42,868 nucleotides of DNA from positions 1 to 42,868 of the forward strand of contig JAFKJW010000085.1 in the NCBI GenBank assembly GCA_017305925.1, written 5' to 3'. Under the pieces are notes generated by a model. The model was not told where the DNA came from, ran no database searches, and worked only from the letters and a program-made list of their open reading frames with translations. Source of the stretch: Hyphomicrobiales bacterium (GTDB lineage: Bacteria; Pseudomonadota; Alphaproteobacteria; Rhizobiales; Rhizobiaceae). This document shows, piece by piece, positions 36,928-42,868 of this stretch (positions are counted from its first letter, which is position 1; each line of letters starts with the position of its first letter). Made by a program: the position numbers and the translations under genes.

Positions 36928-37871
36928 CCGCCGTCCCCGGCCGCGGCCGCGACGATGCACTCGCCGGCATCGCCCTCAAGATGCTGTCGGTGGCGGTCTT
37001 CGTCGCCATGTCCTCGCTCATCAAGGCGGCCGGCGACCTTCCGCTCGGCCAGATCGTGTTCTTCCGCTCCTTCTTCGCGACGTTCCCGATCCTTGCCTTC
37101 CTGGCCCACAAACACGAATTGCGGACGGCCTTCGCGACAAAGCGTCCGTTCAACCACTTCGCCCGCGGCTTCGTCGGCGTCTGCTCGATGGCGCTGTCCT
37201 TCTTCGCGCTGACGCATCTGCCGCTGCCCGAAGCCATCACGCTGAACTATGCGCAGCCTCTGCTGGTGGTCGTCTTCAGCGCGCTCTTTCTCGGCGAGAC
37301 CGTGCGCGCCTACCGCTGGAGCGCGGTGGCGGTCGGGCTGGTCGGCGTGGTCATCGTGTCGTGGCCGAAGCTCACCCTGTTCGGCGCGCCCGCGCAGATG
37401 GACCGTGGCGAGATGCTGGGCGTGCTCGCCGCCTTCGGGGCGGCCGCCGTCTCGGCGATCGCGGTGTTGCTGGTGCGCAGCCTCGTCCACACCGAGCGAA
37501 CGGCGACCATCGTGCTGTGGTTCTCGCTGACGGCCTCGATCGTGTCTCTGGTCACGCTTCCCTTCGGCTGGGCGCCGCTGTCGGCGGGCCAGGCCGGCGC
37601 GCTGGTTGCCGCGGGCTTTTGCGGCGGTGTGGCGCAGATCTGCATGACCGAGGCGTACAGATATGCGGAAGTGTCGACCGTCGCGCCGTTCGAATACACC
37701 TCGCTGATCCTCGGCATCGTCGTCGGCTATCTGGTCTTCAGCGAACTGCCGACCGTCCACATGATCGTCGGCGGACTCATCGTCGTGGGGGCGGGCATCT
37801 TCATCATCTGGCGCGAGCGGCAGCTCGGCCTGGAGCGCGCCCGGGCGCGGAAAGTCTCCGTGCCGCAGTAA
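36924..37871 (+). CDS. EamA/DMT-family transporter
   Basis: A 315-residue inner-membrane protein with about ten hydrophobic segments in two EamA repeats (first: ALKMLSVAVFVAMSSLIKAA to EAITLNYAQPLLVVVFSALF; second: GVLAAFGAAAVSAIAVLLVR to APFEYTSLILGIVVGYLVF). The repeat-ending motif ALFLGETVRAYRW and VFSELPTVHMIVGG are classic for drug/metabolite transporters. The GTG start at 36924 overlaps the stop of the preceding gene (GTGA), so the two are translationally coupled. The substrate cannot be told from sequence. Confidence 0.88.
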   Translation: MTAVPGRGRDDALAGIALKMLSVAVFVAMSSLIKAAGDLPLGQIVFFRSFFATFPILAFLAHKHELRTAFATKRPFNHFARGFVGVCSMALSFFALTHLPLPEAITLNYAQPLLVVVFSALFLGETVRAYRWSAVAVGLVGVVIVSWPKLTLFGAPAQMDRGEMLGVLAAFGAAAVSAIAVLLVRSLVHTERTATIVLWFSLTASIVSLVTLPFGWAPLSAGQAGALVAAGFCGGVAQICMTEAYRYAEVSTVAPFEYTSLILGIVVGYLVFSELPTVHMIVGGLIVVGAGIFIIWRERQLGLERARARKVSVPQ

Positions 37872-37897
37872 CGCCATTGAAAGCAGGGCCTTGAGGC

Positions 37898-37913
37898 CGG
37901 GGTCCGAATCACC
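37898..37913. repeat. 16-bp repeat, copy 2
   Basis: CGGGGTCCGAATCACC, the exact reverse complement of 31669-31684, lies in the short gap after the transporter gene. It also contains a GANTC site. Confidence 0.7.
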
Positions 37914-37917
37914 GCGC

Positions 37918-37948
37918 GAGCCTCCTCGACCAATGCCTGAGGAGGCTC
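37918..37948. terminator. Hairpin between convergent transporter and glycosylase genes
   Basis: A perfect 10-bp stem GAGCCTCCTC/GAGGAGGCTC (37918-37927 with 37939-37948) and an 11-base loop sits where two convergent genes meet; its right arm overlaps the glycosylase stop. Neither side has a U-run, so bidirectional termination is possible but not certain. Confidence 0.5.
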
Positions 37949-38819
37949 AGCCAAGCGCGCGCAGCCTCGCCTTGACCTCCAGAAAGTCGCGCCAGGCGAG
38001 CTTCTTGTGGGCGGGATTGCGCAGCAGATAGGCCGGATGCAGCGTCGGCATGGCGGGGATCGCACGGCCGTCCGCCGTGGCGTGCTGGCGCCAGGTGCCG
38101 CGCAGCCGGAGCACGCCTTCGGTGGCGTTGAGCAGGGTCTTCGACGAGGGGCCGCCGAGCGTGACGAGGACCTTCGGCCCGACGAGCTCGATCTGCCGCT
38201 CGATGAACGGCCGGCAGATTTCGGTCTCCTGCGGCGTCGGCGTGCGGTTTCCGGGCGGCCGCCAGGGGATGACGTTGGCGATGTAGGCCGAGCGGCGGTC
38301 CCGTCCGATCGCCGCCAGCATGCGGTCGAGGAGTTGTCCGGAGCGCCCGACGAAGGGACGGCCCTCGATGTCCTCGTCGCGGCCCGGCGCCTCGCCCACC
38401 AGCATCAGGTCGGCCTGCGGGTTGCCGTCGCAGAAGACGAGCTGCTTGGCCGTGTAGCGCAGGTTGCAGCCCTCGAAGGCGGCCATGCGCTCGCGCAGTT
38501 CCTCGAGCGTGCGCGCCTCGGCGGCAAGCTCCCGGGCCAGCCGGACCTGGCCCTCGTCGGGCACGGCGACCGTGGCGGCGGGGCGGTCCGGCACCGCGTC
38601 GAAGAGCGCGCGCTCCAGCGAGGAGGGCGGCGGTTCCGGCTCCGGTGCCGGCACGACCGGGGCCGCCACCGGCTCGGGCTTGCGCGCCGCCGCCTCGCGC
38701 AGCTTCGCCGCGCTCAGCCGCCGGTCCGGCGCCTCGTCGTCCAGCGCATCGTCCACCCCGGCTTCCCTGTAGAAGGCGAGGATGTCGCGCAGCGCGGCTC
38801 GTGAAAGGGGAGCGACCAT
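37947..38819 (-). CDS. Uracil-DNA glycosylase, family 4-type
   Basis: A 290-residue base-excision repair enzyme. After a Pro/Ala-rich N-terminal extension (about 50-75) the catalytic domain has the family motif GEAPGRDEDIEGRPFVGRSG, where motif A recognises uracil, then NVIPWRPPGNRTPTPQE, VLVTLGGPSSKTLL and motif B MPTLHPAYLLRNP. The first Fe-S region reads GCNLRYTAKQLVF, with only one Cys of the usual CxxC, a form I remember as common in alphaproteobacterial members. It removes uracil arising from cytosine deamination. The start is an ATG at 38819, and transcription is convergent with the transporter gene. Confidence 0.9.
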   Translation of the reverse strand: MVAPLSRAALRDILAFYREAGVDDALDDEAPDRRLSAAKLREAAARKPEPVAAPVVPAPEPEPPPSSLERALFDAVPDRPAATVAVPDEGQVRLARELAAEARTLEELRERMAAFEGCNLRYTAKQLVFCDGNPQADLMLVGEAPGRDEDIEGRPFVGRSGQLLDRMLAAIGRDRRSAYIANVIPWRPPGNRTPTPQETEICRPFIERQIELVGPKVLVTLGGPSSKTLLNATEGVLRLRGTWRQHATADGRAIPAMPTLHPAYLLRNPAHKKLAWRDFLEVKARLRALG

Positions 38820-38876
38820 CTCTTCATTTAGCGCGCTGCGACCGGCCGAGGCAACGCCGGACCATTTTACACCATG

Positions 38877-39383
38877 TTACGACGCAGCCGAGATCGAGGC
38901 GGCGATGTCGGAAATCGCGCAAAAGAGGACAAGCGGATTGTCCTTCGAGGCGATGAAGCCACGCCGGAGCCAGAAAGCGGCGGCCTCTTCATCCACCGCG
39001 TTCACCATGAGAGCGCGTCCGCCGATCAGCGAAGAAGCCGCCACACAGCGTTGGAGCGCGTGCTTGACCAGCCCGGTTCCGATTCCCTTGCCCTTCCAGC
39101 GCTCATCCGTCGCAAGCTGTCCGAGCAGCAGGCAGGGGACGGGATCGGGCGGTTGTCCGGTCCGGATCGAACGCGGCAGGCGGCCCGGCACGATGGCCGT
39201 CGGCGCAAGGCCGTAATAGCCCGCCACGCGATTGTCTTCATGGACGACGATGACCGCCGTAAAGCCCTTCTCCTGGTTCGACAGCGCCCGCGTCTTCAAC
39301 CAGCGGTCCAATGCCGGCTTGCCGCAGGAAAACGTCGAGACGTCGTGTGACGCGGCAATGGGCTCGGGAGCGGAAAGGACCAA
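38877..39383 (-). CDS. GNAT acetyltransferase toxin, TacT-like
   Basis: A 168-residue GNAT protein beginning at TTG 39383 (VLSAPEPIAASHDVSTFSCG), the characteristic opening of TacT/AtaT-type toxins (FxCGxxxLDxWL seen as FSCGKPALDRWLKTRAL). The acetyl-CoA loop is GQLATDERWKGKGIGTGLVKHAL, quoted here in part as DERWKGKGIGTGL, and the C-terminus has AAFWLRRGF. These toxins acetylate charged aminoacyl-tRNAs and stop translation. It follows the DUF1778 antitoxin gene by 3 bp in antitoxin-first order. GGGG lies at suitable spacing before the TTG. Confidence 0.88.
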   Translation of the reverse strand: MVLSAPEPIAASHDVSTFSCGKPALDRWLKTRALSNQEKGFTAVIVVHEDNRVAGYYGLAPTAIVPGRLPRSIRTGQPPDPVPCLLLGQLATDERWKGKGIGTGLVKHALQRCVAASSLIGGRALMVNAVDEEAAAFWLRRGFIASKDNPLVLFCAISDIAASISAAS

Positions 39384-39386
39384 GTC

Positions 39387-39701
39387 TCATTCCCCGGATT
39401 CGGCCCCGGCTTTGCCCGCATCCTGCTCCCAAGGCGCGGGGCGGCGCAGCAACCCGACCATTTGCGGAACGGCTGTCGCCGGAGCTGAAAGAGCCTTGAG
39501 GAACGCATCGAAGCCTTCCGGACTCATGCGTATCGGAGACGCCTCCATCAGCACGTCTTCGGCGGCGCGTACGGCGGCCTCGCGTACGAAATCGGTGCGC
39601 GAGCGCCCGCGTAATGTCGCGGCACGGTCAATGACGGCGATGTCGGCATCGGGCAGCCGCATCGAAAGCGGATGGTCCTTCCGTTCGGCGATACGAGGCA
39701 T
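39387..39701 (-). CDS. DUF1778 (TacA-like) ribbon-helix-helix antitoxin
   Basis: A 104-residue antitoxin. The N-terminal DNA-binding RHH segment has LSMRLPDADIAVIDRAATLRG, quoted in part as LSMRLPDADIAVIDRAA, and RSRTDFVREAAVRAAEDVL. The C-terminal part (FDAFLKALSAPATAVPQM) is the region that wraps the GNAT toxin in TacAT complexes. The gene comes first in the operon, 3 bp ahead of the toxin, and probably represses its own promoter through a site within the first 60 bp upstream. Confidence 0.88.
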   Translation of the reverse strand: MPRIAERKDHPLSMRLPDADIAVIDRAATLRGRSRTDFVREAAVRAAEDVLMEASPIRMSPEGFDAFLKALSAPATAVPQMVGLLRRPAPWEQDAGKAGAESGE

Positions 39702-39740
39702 GGCATTCTCCTGATCGGTAGAATGATAAGGGATTGTAGT

Positions 39741-39762
39741 GTATCCTGCAATACGCAGTATC
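39741..39762 (-). promoter_or_regulatory. Candidate operator of the toxin-antitoxin operon
   Basis: The palindrome CTGC-AATAC-GCAG (39746-39758) is flanked by two GTATC words (39741, 39758), about 40 bp upstream of the antitoxin start in an AT-rich stretch. RHH antitoxins usually bind such short repeats next to their own promoter. Confidence 0.45.
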
Positions 39763-39910
39763 TTAAGTCACTACCGAGCCCGCAGGATCCGCCGTCCATG
39801 GCGGCAGCGAATTGACGCGGCCGGAAAGCGTTCCTATGAGCGATGGTGAAGGAATGTCGATGCCGCGCCGGCCGGTGTCGCCCCGGGTGTTTTCCCCGGC
39901 GCACCGGATG

Positions 39911-40016
39911 CGCTAAAGCATGATGCCGAAAAGTTGCAGACTTTTCGGAAAACATCATGCGACGAAACAAGCAGATAGAGCGAAATGCGCGATTCAAGGA
40001 AACGGCATTTCGCTCC
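39911..40016. repeat. RIME-type rhizobial intergenic repeat element
   Basis: Two palindromes in tandem. The first pairs GCATGATG (39918-39925) plus CCGAAAAGT with ACTTTTCGG plus CATCATGC (ending 39960). The second pairs GAGCGAAATGC (39978-39988) with GCATTTCGCTC (40005-40015). Between them is the AAACAAGCAGATAGAGCG segment. This layout is that of the Rhizobium-specific intergenic mosaic elements scattered in rhizobial genomes. It ends about 45 bp before the ETF-QO start. Confidence 0.8.
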
Positions 40017-40060
40017 AAGCACCCTCGGGCCAGCATTTTGCCAGCGGATCGGAGACGGGA

Positions 40061-41740
40061 ATGAGCGAAGTCGAACGGGAGAGCATGGAGTTCGACGTGG
40101 TGATCGTCGGCGCCGGTCCGGCGGGGCTTTCGGCGGCGATCCATCTGAAGCAGCTCAACCCCGAGCTCTCCGTTGTCGTGCTGGAAAAGGGTGGCGAGGT
40201 CGGCGCGCATATCCTGTCGGGCGCCGTGGTCGATCCGGTCGGCATCGACAGGCTGCTGCCCGGCTGGCGCGATGAGGAGGACCATCCCTTCAAAACGCCT
40301 GTCACGGCCGATCATTTCCTGGTGCTCGGTCCGTCCGGCTCGCTCAGGCTGCCCAACTTCGCCATGCCGCCGCTGATGAACAACCACGGCAACTACATCG
40401 TATCGCTGGGCAATGTCTGCAAATGGCTGGCGGCCAAGGCGGAGGCGCTGGGCGTCGAGATTTATCCGGGCTTCGCGGCCGTGGACGTCCTCTACGATGA
40501 CGCAGGCGCCGTGACCGGCGTCGTCACCGGCGACATGGGCGTGGAAAGGGACGGCAGCCACGGTCCCGCCTATGCGCCGGGCATGGCGCTGCTCGGCAAA
40601 TACGTGCTGATCGGGGAGGGCGCGCGCGGCTCGCTCGCCAAGAAGCTGATCGCCCGCTACGGGCTCGACCAGGGGCGCGAGCCCGGAAAGTACGGCATCG
40701 GGCTGAAGGAACTCTGGGAGGTGAAGCCGGAGAACCACAAGCCTGGGCTGGTGCAGCATTCCTTCGGCTGGCCGCTCGACATGAAGACCGGCGGCGGCTC
40801 CTTCCTCTATCATTTCGACGACAATCTGGTGGCCGTCGGCTTCGTCCTGCATCTCAACTACAAGAACCCGTATCTGTCGCCCTTCGAGGAATTCCAGCGC
40901 TTCAAGACCCATCCAGCGATCCGCGACACCTTCGAGGGTGCCAAGCGCATCTCCTACGGCGCGCGCGCCATCACCGAGGGCGGCTGGCAGTCGGTGCCGA
41001 AGCTCTCCTTCCCCGGCGGCGCGCTGATCGGCTGCTCGGCCGGCTTCGTCAACGTGCCGCGCATCAAGGGATCGCACAATGCGGTGCTGTCGGGGATGCT
41101 GGCGGCGGACCATGTGGCCGAGGCCATTGCGGCGGGCCGCGCCAATGACGAGATCGCCTCCTATGAGGCCGCCTGGCGCGACAGCGAGATCGGCAAGGAT
41201 CTGAAGAAGGTGCGCAACGTCAAGCCGCTCTGGTCGCGCTTCGGCACGCTGCTGGGCATCGGGCTGGGCGGGCTCGACATGTGGACCAACCAGCTTTTCG
41301 GCGTCTCGCTCTTCGGCACGCTGAAGCACGGCAAGACGGACGCCGCCTCGCTGGAGCCGGCGTCGAAGCACCGGAAGATCGAATACCCAAGGCCCGACGG
41401 CGTGCTGACCTTCGACCGGCTCTCCTCGGTGTTCCTGTCGAGCACCAACCACGAGGAGGATCAGCCGGTCCACTTGCAGGTGAAGGACATGGCGTTGCAG
41501 GTGAGGTCGGAGCACGACGTGTTCGCCGGCCCCTCGACGCGCTATTGCCCGGCCGGCGTCTACGAATGGGTGGACAAGGACGGCAATGCGGCGGCCGATC
41601 CCTCGGCGAAGAACGTCCGCTTCGTCATCAACGCGCAGAACTGCGTGCACTGCAAGACCTGCGACATCAAGGACCCGAACCAGAACATCAACTGGGTGCC
41701 GCCGCAGGGCGGCGAGGGGCCCGTCTACGCGAATATGTGA
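40061..41740 (+). CDS. Electron transfer flavoprotein-ubiquinone oxidoreductase
   Basis: A 559-residue inner-membrane-associated flavoprotein that passes electrons from ETF (fatty acid and amino acid oxidation) to ubiquinone. FAD binding is at VVIVGAGPAGLSAAIHL (about 12-28). Further blocks are EVGAHILSGAVVDP, GEGARGSLAKKLI, GWPLDMKTGGGSFLYHFDD and GCSAGFVNVPRIKGSHNA. The 4Fe-4S ligands are Cys496 (RYCPAGVYEW), Cys528, Cys531 and Cys534 (NCVHCKTCDIKDPNQNINW). The start MSEVERESMEFDVVIVG at 40061 fits the family; upstream in-frame codons fall in the RIME repeat. GGAGACGG precedes the ATG. Confidence 0.96.
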   Translation: MSEVERESMEFDVVIVGAGPAGLSAAIHLKQLNPELSVVVLEKGGEVGAHILSGAVVDPVGIDRLLPGWRDEEDHPFKTPVTADHFLVLGPSGSLRLPNFAMPPLMNNHGNYIVSLGNVCKWLAAKAEALGVEIYPGFAAVDVLYDDAGAVTGVVTGDMGVERDGSHGPAYAPGMALLGKYVLIGEGARGSLAKKLIARYGLDQGREPGKYGIGLKELWEVKPENHKPGLVQHSFGWPLDMKTGGGSFLYHFDDNLVAVGFVLHLNYKNPYLSPFEEFQRFKTHPAIRDTFEGAKRISYGARAITEGGWQSVPKLSFPGGALIGCSAGFVNVPRIKGSHNAVLSGMLAADHVAEAIAAGRANDEIASYEAAWRDSEIGKDLKKVRNVKPLWSRFGTLLGIGLGGLDMWTNQLFGVSLFGTLKHGKTDAASLEPASKHRKIEYPRPDGVLTFDRLSSVFLSSTNHEEDQPVHLQVKDMALQVRSEHDVFAGPSTRYCPAGVYEWVDKDGNAAADPSAKNVRFVINAQNCVHCKTCDIKDPNQNINWVPPQGGEGPVYANM

Positions 41741-41859
41741 CGGCGCGCCGCTGTTGCGCGGCGGCGACAGCGGCGCGGTCGCCTGCGACGGGCCGCCTCT
41801 GTCCCGTTGAACGGCGTCGTCCGCTGTGGTCTCGTCACCCGATCACCGGAACGGATGCC

Positions 41860-42456
41860 ATGCGCCTCGGCCTCATCGCTGCCCTTGCCGCTCTCGCCGC
41901 GCTCGGTCCGACGGCGGACGCCGCCGCCGGCGGAATCGCGGTGGAGACGAAGATCGCCGCCTATCCGGTCGCCGGGAAAAGCGGCGAGGAGCTGCTTCTC
42001 CAGATGAACCGCAAGGGTCCCCGGCACGGCTTCCTCACCCGCGCCATCGCCCAGACGAGCTATGTGGTGAAATGGGATTTCGCCTGGGAGTCCGAGAAAG
42101 GCGGCTGCCGGCTGAAGGACGCGGACGCCAGGCTCGCCATCACCTACACCTATCCGCGCGCCACGTCGAAGATGCCGGCCGCGCTCGCCCGCAAGTGGCA
42201 GACCTTCCTGCGCGGCGTCCGCAGGCATGAGGAGACCCACGGAACGCTGGCGCGGCGCATGGTCGCGGCGGCGCAGCGCTCGATCGCCGGCGTCGCGTTC
42301 CCGCGCGATGCCGGCTGTCGCGCCGCCCGCGCCGAGGTGAAGCGCCGCGTCGACGCCGTCTACGCCGTCTATGAGAGCCGGCAGCGCGCCTTCGACGCCC
42401 GCGAGCATGCCGACAACGGCAAGGTCGTGCGGCTGGTGGAAGCGCTGGCGCGCTGA
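41860..42456 (+). CDS. Secreted DUF922 protein, predicted zinc metalloprotease
   Basis: A 198-residue exported protein: signal peptide MRLGLIAALAALAALGPTADA, then a DUF922 domain (IAVETKIAAYPVAGKSGEEL, TSYVVKWDFAWESEKGGCRL, WQTFLRGVRRHEETHG). The HEETH sequence at 123-127 fits the zinc motif HExxH, and family members are described as predicted Zn-dependent proteases. Two cysteines (GGCRL, DAGCRAA) could form a disulfide in the periplasm. The 119-bp gap upstream of it holds no clear signal. Confidence 0.85.
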   Translation: MRLGLIAALAALAALGPTADAAAGGIAVETKIAAYPVAGKSGEELLLQMNRKGPRHGFLTRAIAQTSYVVKWDFAWESEKGGCRLKDADARLAITYTYPRATSKMPAALARKWQTFLRGVRRHEETHGTLARRMVAAAQRSIAGVAFPRDAGCRAARAEVKRRVDAVYAVYESRQRAFDAREHADNGKVVRLVEALAR

Positions 42457-42471
42457 GCAGGCCGTTGAGTG

Positions 42472-42868
42472 TCAGGCCGCCAGCGGCAACGTCAGCGTGG
42501 CCTCCAGCCCGCCGCGGGGGCGGTTGGCGAGCGTGATGTCGCCGCCGGCGTCGCGCGCGATGTTGCGGGCGATGGCAAGGCCGAGCCCGTGGCCGCCCGT
42601 CTCGCGGCTGCGCGATCCGTCGATGCGGACGAACGGGGCGAACACGGCATCCAGTTGCGCCGGCGGAATGCCCGGTCCCTCGTCGCTGATCGTCAGCAGG
42701 ATTCGGTCGCCGCTGCCGCGCAGGGAAAGCTGCGCCTTCTTCCCGTACTTCACCGCGTTCTGGACGAGGTTCGTCACGCAGCGCTTCAGCGCGACGGGCC
42801 GCGCCACGCAGACCAGAGCCCGCCCCTGGCCGGGCGCGGAGGCGAGGGAAGCCGCGCCGAAACCGTCC
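42472..42868 (-). CDS. Sensor histidine kinase, C-terminal part (5' end outside window)
   Basis: The frame is open to the right edge, so only the ATP-binding domain is visible: VALKRCVTNLVQNAVKYGKK (N box), DEGPGIPPAQLDAVFAPFVR (G1 and F boxes) and GGHGLGLAIARNIARDAGGD (G2 box), ending TLTLPLAA. This is a complete HATPase_c of an EnvZ-like kinase. The response regulator and sensor domain lie beyond the window. It converges on the DUF922 gene with a 15-bp gap. Confidence 0.88.
   Translation of the reverse strand, partial: DGFGAASLASAPGQGRALVCVARPVALKRCVTNLVQNAVKYGKKAQLSLRGSGDRILLTISDEGPGIPPAQLDAVFAPFVRIDGSRSRETGGHGLGLAIARNIARDAGGDITLANRPRGGLEATLTLPLAA

Noticed and set aside
37947-38819. Uracil-DNA glycosylase that has lost an Fe-S cysteine
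   Set aside because: The GCNLRYTAK form with a single Cys is, as far as I recall, usual in alphaproteobacterial members, so it is not treated as damage.
41741-41859. Terminator between ETF-QO and the DUF922 gene
   Set aside because: Only loose GC-rich self-complementarity is visible, with no clean stem and no U-run.

Overview
This is a high-GC alphaproteobacterial chromosome segment, almost certainly from the order Hyphomicrobiales (Rhizobiales) and probably close to Mesorhizobium/Phyllobacteriaceae. The evidence is a feuN-feuP-feuQ block, the gene order cycHJKL-degP-response regulator-kinase-glnE-pleC (remembered from Sinorhizobium and relatives), a RIME-type rhizobial intergenic repeat, and a cluster of CcrM-type GANTC sites before pleC. 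No tRNA, rRNA, CRISPR array, integrase or insertion sequence was seen.

Region 1 (1-15174) is a gene-transfer-agent-like (RcGTA-type) structural cluster, all on the + strand and entered inside the portal gene: portal, small membrane protein, prohead protease, capsid, head-tail connectors, tail terminator, major tail protein, two tail-assembly chaperone frames, short tape measure, distal tail protein, hub, NlpC/P60 hydrolase, large TIM-barrel tip protein and a small membrane protein. It holds the most unusual feature of the window. The portal protein does not end at its usual C-terminus; it runs through a VPAGNPDGGQWT junction into a Cys/His-rich nuclease-like toxin domain, followed by a candidate immunity gene. 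Downstream, the last ~220 bp of the portal reading frame are repeated at about 96% identity and fused to a different, RNase A-like (CdiA-CT type) toxin with its own overlapping candidate immunity gene. This is the architecture of a polymorphic toxin with an orphan cassette, as in CdiA and Rhs loci, but carried on a virion portal protein. The toxin-immunity DNA is visibly more AT-rich than its surroundings. The cluster also has a strong intrinsic terminator right after the capsid gene and a canonical -1 slippery heptamer (A AAC CCT) at the junction of the two chaperone frames.

Region 2 (15284-26348) is core genome: feuN-feuP-feuQ (periplasmic inhibitor, response regulator, sensor kinase), a lipoprotein, the cytochrome c maturation genes ccmI-ccmE-ccmF-ccmH, degP, and an OmpR-type regulator with its kinase. 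The ccmH frame is broken just before its C-terminal membrane anchor.

Region 3 (26348-34455) has glnE running into convergent pleC with no spacer, then pepN on the minus strand. pepN is split by a single in-frame TAG.

Region 4 (34618-42868) has a lone molybdopterin-binding xanthine dehydrogenase/CODH-like large subunit, an EamA transporter, a family-4-type uracil-DNA glycosylase, a DUF1778-GNAT toxin-antitoxin pair, a RIME element, ETF-ubiquinone oxidoreductase, a secreted DUF922 protein and the 3' end of a sensor kinase gene. Product names rest on remembered family motifs read from the translated sequence; no database search was run.
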